In this document: positions 51,667-60,090 of the stretch, piece after piece
How the letters are laid out: every line of letters begins with the position of its first letter
Numbering within the stretch: the stretch's first letter is position 1
Origin: Klebsiella michiganensis
Lineage (GTDB): Bacteria > Pseudomonadota > Gammaproteobacteria > Enterobacterales > Enterobacteriaceae
NCBI GenBank assembly: GCA_000963575.1
Contig: CP011077.1
Location: forward strand, 620,001-684,000
DNA length: 64,000 nt
Direction: 5' to 3'
Translations under genes and position numbers: made by a program
Notes under the pieces: generated by a model
What the model was told of the DNA's origin: nothing
Seen by the model: the letters and a program-made list of their open reading frames with translations, nothing else
Databases searched by the model: none

Positions 51667-52485
51667 TTAAGCCGCAAATAAACCAGCCGCAACGCCCAGC
51701 GCCGCAAGAACCAGCAGCATCAGCATCGCCTTAACCGGCGACAGGCCACGTTTTGCCATTAAATACCAGGTCCCCAGCACCACTACCAGCGGTAAAAGCT
51801 GCGGGAAAATACCGTCCAGCATTTGCTGTAAATGGATATTCACCCCGTCTTTGGTGATGAACTCCAGCCCGGTGCCCAATTTGACGTAGCTCGCGGCTAC
51901 GCCGCCCATGACAAATACGCCGAGCAGAGAAAGCGCTTCGCGTAACCGGTTTGATTTGCTGCTGACCAGCATCTCAACCGACGTTGACCCCATACGGTAG
52001 CCTTTGAGAAACAGGAACCACGAACCGGGCACAATGATTGCCAGCCAGGCAACGCAGTAGAAGAGCGGTCCAAGAATATTGCCGCCCGCCGCCAGCGCCA
52101 TCCCAATGCTCAACAGGATAGGAATCAGCATGCCGGGAATCATGGAATCACCAATCCCTGCGACCGGCCCCATCAGCCCAACCTTCAGGGTATTGATGGT
52201 TTCACCGTCGATCGGTTCACCGTTGGCGCGTTTCTCTTCCAGACCCAGCACCATGCCGTTAACGATAGCGCCCAGCTGAGGCTCCGTGTTGTAAAACGAC
52301 GCATGCCGTTTGAGCATCTCCTTACGCTGCTGAAGATCCGGATAAAGCTTCTTCGCCACGGGCAGCATACTCAGGCAAAAGCCGAAAGATTCCAGGCGTT
52401 CGAAGCTCATTGAAGAAAGGTTATACATCATCCAGCTGCGCCAGCAGCGACGCAGATCCTGGCGGGTGAGTTTGCGATCTTCCAT
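51667..52485 (-). CDS. PTS mannose/fructose/sorbose family IID subunit
   Basis: Membrane subunit IID (272 residues) of a mannose-family phosphotransferase system. The N-terminal LTRQDLRRCWRSWMMYNLSSMSFERLESFGFCLSM and HASFYNTEPQLGAIVNGMVLGLEEKRANGE are hallmarks of the family, followed by GPVAGIGDSMIPGMLIPILLSIGM and several C-terminal helices. Together with IIC it forms the sugar channel. Its ATG overlaps the IIC stop (TGATG). Last gene of the minus-strand operon. Confidence 0.95.
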   Translation of the reverse strand: MEDRKLTRQDLRRCWRSWMMYNLSSMSFERLESFGFCLSMLPVAKKLYPDLQQRKEMLKRHASFYNTEPQLGAIVNGMVLGLEEKRANGEPIDGETINTLKVGLMGPVAGIGDSMIPGMLIPILLSIGMALAAGGNILGPLFYCVAWLAIIVPGSWFLFLKGYRMGSTSVEMLVSSKSNRLREALSLLGVFVMGGVAASYVKLGTGLEFITKDGVNIHLQQMLDGIFPQLLPLVVVLGTWYLMAKRGLSPVKAMLMLLVLAALGVAAGLFAA

Positions 52486-53279
52486 CAGAATTCATCCTCG
52501 TCATCGACCGGTTTCACCGTATTTGCTGGCTGTGGTTCCGGCTTGTAGTTGTAATGGATCAGGGCTAAAAGGCTGCCGACAATAACCAGCGCCACCATAT
52601 TCAGCTTCAGGAACACGATGCAGATAAAGCCCACCAGGAAGTAGATCAGCATGCTGTAGTTCTTGATGATTTGCTTAAGCAGGATGGCGATACCTACCGC
52701 AGGCAGAATGCCGCCGAGCACGCTCATCGTCGACAGCACGACGTGCGGCAGGCTATCCATAAATCCATTGATGTATTGTGCGCCAAAGTAAACGGCGATG
52801 AAGGTCGGTACGAAGCGCATCAGGAAGTTGGTGGCCTGTGGCCAGATGGCGCTATTGAGGTAAATACCGCGCTCATCACCTTTTTCCAGCGCTATGTCCG
52901 CCCGGTGATTCCACCAGGAGTTCAGCACCAGCATGGCGTTAAACAGGACCGTGCCCGCAATGCCGATGGTGGCGGCAAGTGCTACGGCCACTTCCGGTCC
53001 TTTATTCGATAAGATCCCCAGCGCGATCGCCGGGAAGGCGACAAAGTTAAGGTCCGCCGGCATTGATCCTCCGGGGGTTACCATCGCAATGTAGACCGCC
53101 TGAACGGCGACGCCGATGATAATCCCGGTTTGCACATCGCCGAGGATAAACCCCACCAGCATCCCTGAAACCAGCGGGCGGGTGATCAGATACCAGCCGC
53201 CGGTAAGCCCGAGTAGCCAGGGGCTACTGAGCGCACCGAGGTAACAGAGAATGCCGATTAATGCAGCTTCAAAAGCCAT
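52485..53279 (-). CDS. PTS mannose/fructose/sorbose family IIC subunit
   Basis: Membrane subunit IIC (264 residues), with multiple hydrophobic helices and the family segment RPLVSGMLVGFILGDVQTGIIIGVAVQAVYIAMVTPGGSMPADLNFVAFPAIAL (about residues 33-85), which contains the sugar-binding loop. The last 20 residues are hydrophilic and cytosolic. It lies between IIB (10-base gap) and IID (one-base overlap). Sugar specificity is set mainly here, but I cannot read it from sequence. Confidence 0.95.
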   Translation of the reverse strand: MAFEAALIGILCYLGALSSPWLLGLTGGWYLITRPLVSGMLVGFILGDVQTGIIIGVAVQAVYIAMVTPGGSMPADLNFVAFPAIALGILSNKGPEVAVALAATIGIAGTVLFNAMLVLNSWWNHRADIALEKGDERGIYLNSAIWPQATNFLMRFVPTFIAVYFGAQYINGFMDSLPHVVLSTMSVLGGILPAVGIAILLKQIIKNYSMLIYFLVGFICIVFLKLNMVALVIVGSLLALIHYNYKPEPQPANTVKPVDDEDEF

Positions 53280-53289
53280 GATGCACTCC

Positions 53290-53784
53290 TTATTTTATTT
53301 TTTGACGGGCATCTTGCCAGCTGTAGCAGCTTGCGTCCGGCACCAGACGAAACTCAATCTGATGCCCACGCTCTGCCAGATAGTCGAATGCCGAGGCTTC
53401 TTCTTCGCTGACTGCCTGGTTTGGCCCAATGGTGGTGGTGTTGGCGCGGGCACTCATTGGCCCAACGTTAATTTTACGGTTCGCATTTTGCAGGCTAATG
53501 CCTGCCTCCTCGATGCGTTGAAGCGTGATCGGTGATTTGCCAATTACGAAATATCGCTTCTCGCTGGCGATTATTTTTGGCAACTTTTCAATGGCGGTGG
53601 CGGTATCGAACAGCCAAACTTTAGTATCCTGCACCGCACCTTTCATCACTGAGGAAAGCAGCGGGTCGGCGGCGACGGCGTCATCAATTGCCACGATACC
53701 GTCGCAGGGCAGCTCTTTTGCCCATCGGGTTATCAACTGGCCGTGAATTACCCGGTCGTCAATGCGTACAAATGAAATACTCAT
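53290..53784 (-). CDS. PTS mannose/fructose/sorbose family IIB subunit
   Basis: Cytosolic phosphocarrier IIB (164 residues). The phosphorylated histidine is His14 in FVRIDDRVIHGQLITRW, the signature of mannose-family IIB proteins. It receives phosphate from IIA and passes it to the incoming sugar. Encoded apart from IIA, as in sorbose- and fructose-type systems, rather than fused as in ManX. Confidence 0.95.
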   Translation of the reverse strand: MSISFVRIDDRVIHGQLITRWAKELPCDGIVAIDDAVAADPLLSSVMKGAVQDTKVWLFDTATAIEKLPKIIASEKRYFVIGKSPITLQRIEEAGISLQNANRKINVGPMSARANTTTIGPNQAVSEEEASAFDYLAERGHQIEFRLVPDASCYSWQDARQKIK

Positions 53785-53793
53785 CGTGCCCCC

Positions 53794-54222
53794 TTAAAAA
53801 TCATCAGATTGCTGGGTTTCAACCAGGTGAGCCTGAACAACCGCGTCTTTAGTTTGTTCAAGCAGCCCGGCGGCAGCTTGTTCTACGTCGGTTAGCGTTT
53901 TTAGCTCGTCGGTGAGCAGCAGCATCGGGAAGTTCACTCCGCCCAGGACCGCTATTGGCGGCGTCGTTGAGGGTGCGAAAGCGTGGTGGCAGGCGACATT
54001 CCACGGCGTACCGCTCTGTAAATCGCACAGCACCAGCACGCCGTCAGCATCCTTGCTCGCCTGCTGAAGTACACGAGTAAAATCATCCTGGAAGCCGCTT
54101 ATGCCCTTAGTTTCGCTCAACATAATTGGATATACGTGCGGCAGTTCGCCGTAGACCATGCGCGCGGTTGCCAGCATCGCCTCCGCTAGCGGACCGTGTG
54201 TTGCAAGAATAACGTTAATCAT
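53794..54222 (-). CDS. PTS mannose/fructose family IIA subunit
   Basis: Cytosolic IIA (142 residues). The phosphoacceptor is His9 in VILATHGPLAEAM; the DLQSGTPWNVA segment near residue 67 is the conserved acidic partner. It takes phosphate from HPr. It is separated from the upstream isomerase gene by only 3 bases and from IIB by 9, so the genes are co-transcribed. Confidence 0.93.
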   Translation of the reverse strand: MINVILATHGPLAEAMLATARMVYGELPHVYPIMLSETKGISGFQDDFTRVLQQASKDADGVLVLCDLQSGTPWNVACHHAFAPSTTPPIAVLGGVNFPMLLLTDELKTLTDVEQAAAGLLEQTKDAVVQAHLVETQQSDDF

Positions 54223-54225
54223 GAT

Positions 54226-55974
54226 TTACCCCCTTACCCAGGCTTTCATCGTGGCAAGCTGCTGCCCGATGCCCTCGCCATAAGGTGAGATTCGGTACTC
54301 GCCCACGGCAGCCGGAACGATAAAGGTTTCTGCGTAATGAACAACGAAAGGTTCAAAGGCGTTAGTTGGGCTTTCCACCAGCGCTTCGCTGCCCTCCACC
54401 AGATTAAGCACGTTCACGCCACCGTGAGTGTGGTGGATTACCGGCTTACTGAACCAGTGACGGCGGGTTTCAATAAACTCACGCTCATGAAGTCCTGTAC
54501 GCTCTTCGCGCCAGCCATCTCCTTCGGCTATCGGCTCGAAATGGTTTATCAGATGCTGTTCGACCCAGCGCGTATCCCTCTGCCAGTCGATAACTTGGGC
54601 ACCGTGCTCCAGGTGCACAGGACGAGGTAAACCATCCAGCCCCACTCGTCCCCAGTCCCACAGTTTGAAGGTGAAGATGTAAGGCGTGGCGCTGATTTCC
54701 AGCACCATGGCGCCTGAGCCAGAGCAGTGAACGGTCCCGGCAGGGATCAGGAAGTGATCGTGCTTACGGGCCGGGAAACGGTTAACAAACTTCTCGTCAT
54801 CAAAGGCTTTCTCACCGCGCTGAGCGGCGGCAAGATCGTCCAGCATCTCCCGCGGGTTGATGCCGGTCTTGGTCCCCAGATAGACCTCTGCTCCCGGCTC
54901 GGCTTCCAGCAGGTAGTAGCTTTCATCCTGGGTGTAATGCATGCCGAAATGCTGCTGGATGTACTCGGTCAGCGGATGAACCTGGAAGCTGAGATTCTGA
55001 CCGCCGATGGTATCCAGAAAATCAAAGCGGATCGGGAACTCCGCGCCAAAACGAGCATGAACTTTTTCGCCCAGCAGCGGGCGAGGGTAGAGCAGTACCA
55101 GGTCCTGAGAGGGGATCTCGATCCGCACGTCACCAATACGCAGTAACAGGCTGTTTTCCTCGGGCACACAGTCAAAACACCATGCGTAGTTTGGCTTCGA
55201 GGGATCGAGATCGAATTTTTCTTTCATCCACTGCCCGCCCCAGACTCCTGGGTCAAAGAAGGGCACGACGCGGAATGGCTGTCGGGTCGTTTGCTGTAAC
55301 GCCTGGCGCAATGCCTCCCCCGTCACAAGTGCCGGATTATCCTTCTGATTGGTATCCAGCAGGAAATGCGCGCGCTTCAGCAACGGCGTTTTATGGCGGT
55401 CGAACACGCGCCACTCAATAAAGAAGGCGCGTTTATAGCGGCGCAGTATATCTTCCTGCTGATTCTCCGTACCCCAGTTGCCCAGCTCGCCGCTGCGGAA
55501 GCGCTGCTGGATCTCCCAGCGCGCCAGGTCGGCATACACCAGCACATCACCTTGATGAACCAGAGCTGCACCGGGGCCGTAAACCACTACCAGGCCAGCA
55601 TCCATTTCCTCTATTTCATGCTGCATCTGTGCCAGCTTCTCAGTGTCGAAAAATTCGATGAGCTGGTGGCACGAGAGGACGCCAAACACGCGATCGTCGG
55701 TCAGGTTTCCGGCCAACAGATCGTGCAGATGTTGCTCGCTGTGGCGTGCCTCTTCGACATTAATTGTTCTTGCCGGACATAACTCATCAATGAACCGCTG
55801 GCGCAACTCGTCCAGGCGTACGCCGGGATAGCAATCGATCACCAGCACGGTTTTTCCGCTTTGAGAAAACGTCGACTTAACCTTTCGGGCGATCGACTCC
55901 CAGCCTTGCCAGGCATGGCCGGCATACCCGGCAACCCGGACTTCAGGAAATTTGTTATACGCTGCCTGTTTCAT
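54226..55974 (-). CDS. Class I mannose-6-phosphate isomerase-like protein with kinase-like N-terminal domain
   Basis: A 582-residue two-domain protein. Residues 1 to about 215 resemble a P-loop sugar or nucleoside kinase (KTVLVIDCYPGV, VVYGPGAALV, VLVYADLARWEIQQRF), but no GxxxxGK[ST] loop is present; GYAGHAWQGWES stands where it would be. Residues about 235-560 are a class I mannose-6-phosphate isomerase cupin with zinc ligands Gln331, His333 (SFQVHP), Glu351 and His416 (PAGTVHCSGSG). I chose the ATG at 55974 with AGGGG upstream; an ATG six codons earlier is possible. First gene of the PTS operon, behind operator O2. The N-terminal domain may sense rather than catalyse (inference). Confidence 0.8.
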   Translation of the reverse strand: MKQAAYNKFPEVRVAGYAGHAWQGWESIARKVKSTFSQSGKTVLVIDCYPGVRLDELRQRFIDELCPARTINVEEARHSEQHLHDLLAGNLTDDRVFGVLSCHQLIEFFDTEKLAQMQHEIEEMDAGLVVVYGPGAALVHQGDVLVYADLARWEIQQRFRSGELGNWGTENQQEDILRRYKRAFFIEWRVFDRHKTPLLKRAHFLLDTNQKDNPALVTGEALRQALQQTTRQPFRVVPFFDPGVWGGQWMKEKFDLDPSKPNYAWCFDCVPEENSLLLRIGDVRIEIPSQDLVLLYPRPLLGEKVHARFGAEFPIRFDFLDTIGGQNLSFQVHPLTEYIQQHFGMHYTQDESYYLLEAEPGAEVYLGTKTGINPREMLDDLAAAQRGEKAFDDEKFVNRFPARKHDHFLIPAGTVHCSGSGAMVLEISATPYIFTFKLWDWGRVGLDGLPRPVHLEHGAQVIDWQRDTRWVEQHLINHFEPIAEGDGWREERTGLHEREFIETRRHWFSKPVIHHTHGGVNVLNLVEGSEALVESPTNAFEPFVVHYAETFIVPAAVGEYRISPYGEGIGQQLATMKAWVRG

Positions 55975-56000
55975 ACGCACCCCTGTTTTCATTTAAAGTA

Positions 56001-56018
56001 AGATTAATCGATTAACCT
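56001..56018. promoter_or_regulatory. Operator O2, before the PTS operon
   Basis: AGATTAATCGATTAACCT is the exact reverse complement of O1. It lies 26 bases upstream of the chosen start of the isomerase-like gene. Confidence 0.85.
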
Positions 56019-56122
56019 TTTTTGAACAGGGTGGTAAACATGATTAACCCGCCATTTTTCGCAATAATGAGGGTTTTTACAGGCTAACTGTGATGGATTT
56101 CACATAGAAAGATGCAAGTTTT

Positions 56123-56140
56123 AGGTTATTCGATTAATCT
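56123..56140. promoter_or_regulatory. Operator O3, before the LacI-type regulator gene
   Basis: AGGTTATTCGATTAATCT differs from O1 at one base. It lies 28 bases before the regulator ATG and 122 bases (centre to centre) from O2, close enough for looping between the divergent promoters. Confidence 0.8.
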
Positions 56141-56168
56141 TTTACGGAATTGATTTCAAGGAGGGCCG

Positions 56169-57182
56169 ATGACTTCTGTAACTCTTGCTCAGGTCGCTGA
56201 GCGGGCGGGTGTCTCAACCGCAACTGTATCGATGGTGCTACGAAATCGTGGGCGTATTTCAGATGCGACACGGCAGCGGGTATTACTGGCGCTTGATGAG
56301 ATGGGGTATGTGTATAACCAAACCGCCGCCAATTTGCGTAACAGAACCAGTAATCAAGTGGGGCTGTTGCTGCATGACATCACAAACCCTTTTTATGGCG
56401 AGATGACCGCGGGGCTGAGCCACGAGATGGAGCGTCACGATCTGCTGCTTTTTCTGGCGAACAGCGAAGAGTCCTGCGAGCGTCAGCAGAAATTTGTCGA
56501 CTCCCTGATGCGTAATAATGCCTGCGGTATGGTGCTTTGTGGGGCGAGAGAGACGCCACCGCTGTTCTTTGAAACGTTGAGAAGAAGGAACATTCCGGCA
56601 ATTATGGTGGTTCGTCCCTTTGAGGATGTCGATTTCGACTTTGTCGGCACCGATAATTTCCTGGGAACTCAGTTAGCCACTCAGCATCTGTTACGTCTCG
56701 GGCATCGACATATTGCTTTTATCGGCGGGAGTAACGGCTCAACCAGCCGGGCGCAGCGTATTGGCGGGTATACAAGCAAGCTGCTGGAGCACAATATTCA
56801 GCCTGAAAGTGAATGGCTGGTAACCTCGCAGGCTTCCCAGAGTGACGGCGCCAGAGTCGCAGAACGGCTTTTTACGCGTTTCCCGCAGATTACCGCGGCG
56901 GTGTGTTATCAGGATATTGTCGCCCTGGGGGTAATGCAGACGCTACGCAAGATGGGGCGGGTTGTCGGTAAAGATTTTGCGCTCGTTGGGTTTGACGACG
57001 TGACCGAAGCATCGCTGGTGCAGCCCGCGCTTACCACGGTCTCCGTAGCTGCTAAAGAGATTGGTCGTAAAGCGGGTGAGCTGCTTTATAGCCGCATTCA
57101 GGGAAACGATGAGCCGGTTAAAAGAATTATTCTGCCGCCGACGCTTATCGTCCGTGAGTCATGCGGTTTTGGGCAGGATTAA
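56169..57182 (+). CDS. LacI/GalR-family regulator of the PTS/isomerase regulon
   Basis: A 337-residue LacI-family regulator. The N-terminal helix-turn-helix and hinge are clear: VTLAQVAERAGVSTATVSMVLRNRGRISDATRQRV (residues 4-38), then the periplasmic-binding-like core starting at NQVGLLLHDITNPFYGEM. Overall it resembles MalI-type members. An AAGGAGG ribosome site precedes the ATG. Three near-identical palindromes (O1, O2, O3) mark its own gene, the divergent PTS operon and the distant cupin operon as probable targets. The inducer is unknown, presumably the PTS sugar or its phosphate. Confidence 0.88.
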   Translation: MTSVTLAQVAERAGVSTATVSMVLRNRGRISDATRQRVLLALDEMGYVYNQTAANLRNRTSNQVGLLLHDITNPFYGEMTAGLSHEMERHDLLLFLANSEESCERQQKFVDSLMRNNACGMVLCGARETPPLFFETLRRRNIPAIMVVRPFEDVDFDFVGTDNFLGTQLATQHLLRLGHRHIAFIGGSNGSTSRAQRIGGYTSKLLEHNIQPESEWLVTSQASQSDGARVAERLFTRFPQITAAVCYQDIVALGVMQTLRKMGRVVGKDFALVGFDDVTEASLVQPALTTVSVAAKEIGRKAGELLYSRIQGNDEPVKRIILPPTLIVRESCGFGQD

Positions 57183-57390
57183 GCCAGGAGAGGAACATCG
57201 TCGGATACCCATCACTGACTGCCTACCCTACCAGGTATAAGGCCGGGACGTTGATCTCATAGGCTCAGGACAATGAATGGACTGGCCGATGATGACGGTG
57301 GGCTGGGTCAGTAAGGGCTGGCTGCGTGGGATCGAGGTGTCCGGAGTGGTGTGAGAAGCTGCCAGGAAAAATATCGCGGCCTGCGGTCGC

Positions 57391-57423
57391 TAAAAAACAG
57401 AACCCCATGAAAAGTATGGGGTT
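57391..57423 (-). terminator. Terminator of the sugar-acid operon
   Basis: On the minus strand AACCCCAT pairs with ATGGGGTT around a 7-base loop and is followed by CTGTTTTTT, beyond the aldolase stop. The rest of the gap between the convergent genes (57183-57390) shows no gene, repeat or other clear signal. Confidence 0.8.
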
Positions 57424-57461
57424 AGTTATCAGTCTCAGGGGCATCTTTCGATGCGTCTTGT

Positions 57462-58367
57462 CTATAGCGAAAAGTCTGCCAGAAACGCATCCAACCGTTG
57501 ATTGTCTTCCTGGGTCAGCCCCCACCCAGGCCTGCGGCAATAGTCACTGGCGATAATCCCCCGCCGTTGCAGAAGGGTTTTCTCTACCTGAATGATGTAT
57601 TCACAGTGGCCCATCCAGCGCTGAATGTAAGGTAACAGTTTTTGATGAAGCGCTTCGGCCTGATGGTGTTCACCGTTCTTCCAGTGCCGGTAAATACGGA
57701 CATAAACTTCACTAAACGAACAGCCGGGCATGACGCCTTTACCCCCGGCGGCCAGCATTTGTAGCATATACAGACCGGCGTAGCCGTTAAGGACGCAGGC
57801 TTCCGGCGCCAGTGACAAAAACTCGCGGGTATAATCAACGGGCGGATTGCACTCGATTTTAAACACCGCATGAGGGAAGCGCTTGCTTACGCTGGCCAAT
57901 TGTTCCGGCGCTATGGGCAGCCCTGTTTCCCCCGGTGCGTACTGCACCATGACCGGTATAGCCACGGCGTCAAGCACGGCGAAGATGTGCTCCTGAATAG
58001 CCTGCTGACTCGGCTGGAGGAAGAAAGGAGGCAACAGCATCAATGCGTCCACACCGAGGGACTCATAATACCGGGCACGCTTCACGGCTATTTCCGTACA
58101 GTGGTCTGTAACAGATATCGCCCGGTACAGCGGGCTACCTGCCAGCGTTGAAATAAACAGTTGCGCAAGACGATCGCGTTCACGATCGCTAAGCTTCGGA
58201 AACTCACTGGCAATACCAAACAGCGTTGTTCCCTGTACTCCACTGTTAGCCAGATGCTCCAGCAGGTGAATAAAGCTCTTTTCATCCAGCCCGCCGTGCC
58301 GGGTAAAAGGCATGGCGGTAATCGGATTTACTCCGACTATATCCTGTGCGCTATGGCGCTTGTCCAT
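57462..58367 (-). CDS. DapA-family aldolase/dehydratase of the sugar-acid operon
   Basis: A 301-residue Schiff-base lyase of the DHDPS/NAL (DapA) family. The family layout is visible: GIASEFPKLSDRER near residue 51, Tyr143 in VQYAPGETG (matching the YNxPxRTG position) and the Schiff-base lysine Lys170 in AVFKIECNPP. Members act as dihydrodipicolinate synthase, N-acetylneuraminate lyase or 2-keto-3-deoxy-sugar-acid aldolase. The context (dehydratase upstream) favours a 2-keto-3-deoxy acid aldolase. The start at 58367 has GGAGGAGG upstream and overlaps the dehydratase stop (TAATG). A longer N terminus is not needed. Confidence 0.82.
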   Translation of the reverse strand: MDKRHSAQDIVGVNPITAMPFTRHGGLDEKSFIHLLEHLANSGVQGTTLFGIASEFPKLSDRERDRLAQLFISTLAGSPLYRAISVTDHCTEIAVKRARYYESLGVDALMLLPPFFLQPSQQAIQEHIFAVLDAVAIPVMVQYAPGETGLPIAPEQLASVSKRFPHAVFKIECNPPVDYTREFLSLAPEACVLNGYAGLYMLQMLAAGGKGVMPGCSFSEVYVRIYRHWKNGEHHQAEALHQKLLPYIQRWMGHCEYIIQVEKTLLQRRGIIASDYCRRPGWGLTQEDNQRLDAFLADFSL

Positions 58368-60073
58368 TAGTCCTCCTCCCTGTCTGCGAGGACTGCACCT
58401 TGTGCGGCGGGCAATGCCCACCGACGATAAAGACGCAGAAAGCCGCGCGGAACTTCTTTATTCACTGGCGCCCAGCTGTCCCGGCGTTTAGCGAGTAGCT
58501 GATTCTCGACGTGCAGTGTCAGGGTACGGGCAGGAATATCGATGGAGATTTCATCACCGTCCTCTATTAGGCCCAGTTCGCCACCGTCCACTGCCTCCGG
58601 TGATATGTGACCGACGAACAGTCCGCGGTTAGAGCCAGAGAACCGACCATCGGTGATCAGCGCGCAGGTATCGGATAAGCCCATCCCCTCCAGCGACTTC
58701 ATCGGTTTATACATTTCCGGCATTCCCGGCCCGCCTTTTGGCCCCTCGTAGCGCAGCACCAGCACACTGCCGGGCTTTATTTTCCCGGACATAATGGCCT
58801 CGATGGACTCCTGCTCGCTGTTAAAGACCACCGCAGGGCCGCGGAATACCATCAGGTTGTCGGGAACGGCAGCTGGTTTCACCACGCAGCCAAGCGGGGC
58901 AATGTTGCCGTGCAGGACGGCCACGCCCGCTTCGTTACGCACTGGAATAGCCAGAGTGTGAATGACCTCCGGACGACAGCTCCGTTTCACCTGGGCCAGC
59001 ATTTCTGCTTTGGTTTGCCCGGTAACGGTCAGTGCGTCGAGATTCATCAGTTTCTGGATTTCATACTCCACTCCCTGCACGCCGCCGGATCGCCAGAAGT
59101 CGATCATGTCGTGCTCGGAAGCAGGGTAGAGAGAGGCGACAAGCGGTACGTGGTGACTTAACTCATCGAAGGCGGAAAGGGGGAGGTGCCCCAGTTCGGC
59201 TTCGTAATGAATGGCCTGCAAATGAAGAATGGCATTGGTCGATCCTCCGGTTGCCAGCAGATAGATCATCGCGTTGCGAATAGATTCAGGAGTAATTATC
59301 TGACGGGCATTCACGCCATCCAGTACCAGCCTTACTGCCTGACGGCCTGTCTCAACGGCACATTCGCGGCGTTCTTTTGAGACGGCGGGCAGGGTGGCGC
59401 TGCCGGGTAGGCTTAAGCCCAGTACCTCACCGATGCAGCACATAGTATTCGCAGTGCCGTACATAGTGCAGGAACCAGGGCCAGGTTCGGCGATGTTTTC
59501 GATATGGGCAAACTCTTCTTCGCTGATTTCGCCGCGTTTTTTCCAGCCGATAGCTTCGGTGACAATATTTCCGTCCCAGTGTTTACCTTTATATTCTGCC
59601 GGGTACATTGGCCCGCCGTTAACCATTATCGCCGGGACATCCAGCCGTGCGGCGGCCATCAGCATCGCCGGAACGATTTTGTCACAGGAGCCCAGTAGCA
59701 CCATGCCGTCAAAACGGTGGGCGCGCATCATCACCTCAATGGACGCAGTGATAACTTCCCTGGCGGCAAGGATATACCGCATTCCCAGGTGCCCCTCGGC
59801 AATGCCGTCACAGGGGGCAATAGTGCCAAATACCATGCCCACACCACCTGCTTCTTCAATCCCCTCAAGGACTTTTGCTGTTAATTCATTGAGGTTGACA
59901 TGGCCTGCCGTCGCATTGGTATAGCTGTTCACTACGGCAATCACCGGGCGACGAAGCTGCTCGTCGGTGTGGCCCATTGATTTGTACAGCGCACGTTTGA
60001 GTGCGCCGTCATCACCATCCAGGACTGGGTTGAAATGCGTGCCACAGCTGGCACATCCTCCGCATCCGCTCAT
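58367..60073 (-). CDS. IlvD/Edd-family sugar-acid dehydratase
   Basis: A 568-residue member of the dihydroxyacid/6-phosphogluconate dehydratase family, which dehydrates sugar acids to 2-keto-3-deoxy acids using an iron-sulfur cluster. Visible motifs: VNSYTNATAGHVNLN, the cluster cysteines in APCDGIAEGH, LLGSCDKIVPAML and GSCTMYGTANTMCC, and the C-terminal ITDGRFSGSNRGLFVGHISPEA. The N terminus starts MSGCGGCASCG, a cysteine cluster I do not recall from IlvD or Edd. Transporter, kinase and aldolases around it point to an aldonate rather than branched-chain amino acid synthesis. The exact substrate is unknown. Confidence 0.87.
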   Translation of the reverse strand: MSGCGGCASCGTHFNPVLDGDDGALKRALYKSMGHTDEQLRRPVIAVVNSYTNATAGHVNLNELTAKVLEGIEEAGGVGMVFGTIAPCDGIAEGHLGMRYILAAREVITASIEVMMRAHRFDGMVLLGSCDKIVPAMLMAAARLDVPAIMVNGGPMYPAEYKGKHWDGNIVTEAIGWKKRGEISEEEFAHIENIAEPGPGSCTMYGTANTMCCIGEVLGLSLPGSATLPAVSKERRECAVETGRQAVRLVLDGVNARQIITPESIRNAMIYLLATGGSTNAILHLQAIHYEAELGHLPLSAFDELSHHVPLVASLYPASEHDMIDFWRSGGVQGVEYEIQKLMNLDALTVTGQTKAEMLAQVKRSCRPEVIHTLAIPVRNEAGVAVLHGNIAPLGCVVKPAAVPDNLMVFRGPAVVFNSEQESIEAIMSGKIKPGSVLVLRYEGPKGGPGMPEMYKPMKSLEGMGLSDTCALITDGRFSGSNRGLFVGHISPEAVDGGELGLIEDGDEISIDIPARTLTLHVENQLLAKRRDSWAPVNKEVPRGFLRLYRRWALPAAQGAVLADREED

Positions 60074-60090
60074 AGCTACCTTCTTTTGTG

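Noticed and set aside
57265..57540. 91-codon minus-strand frame between the LacI-type gene and the DapA-type gene
   Set aside because: It overlaps the aldolase 3' end in another frame and crosses the terminator hairpin; no ribosome site or family motif.
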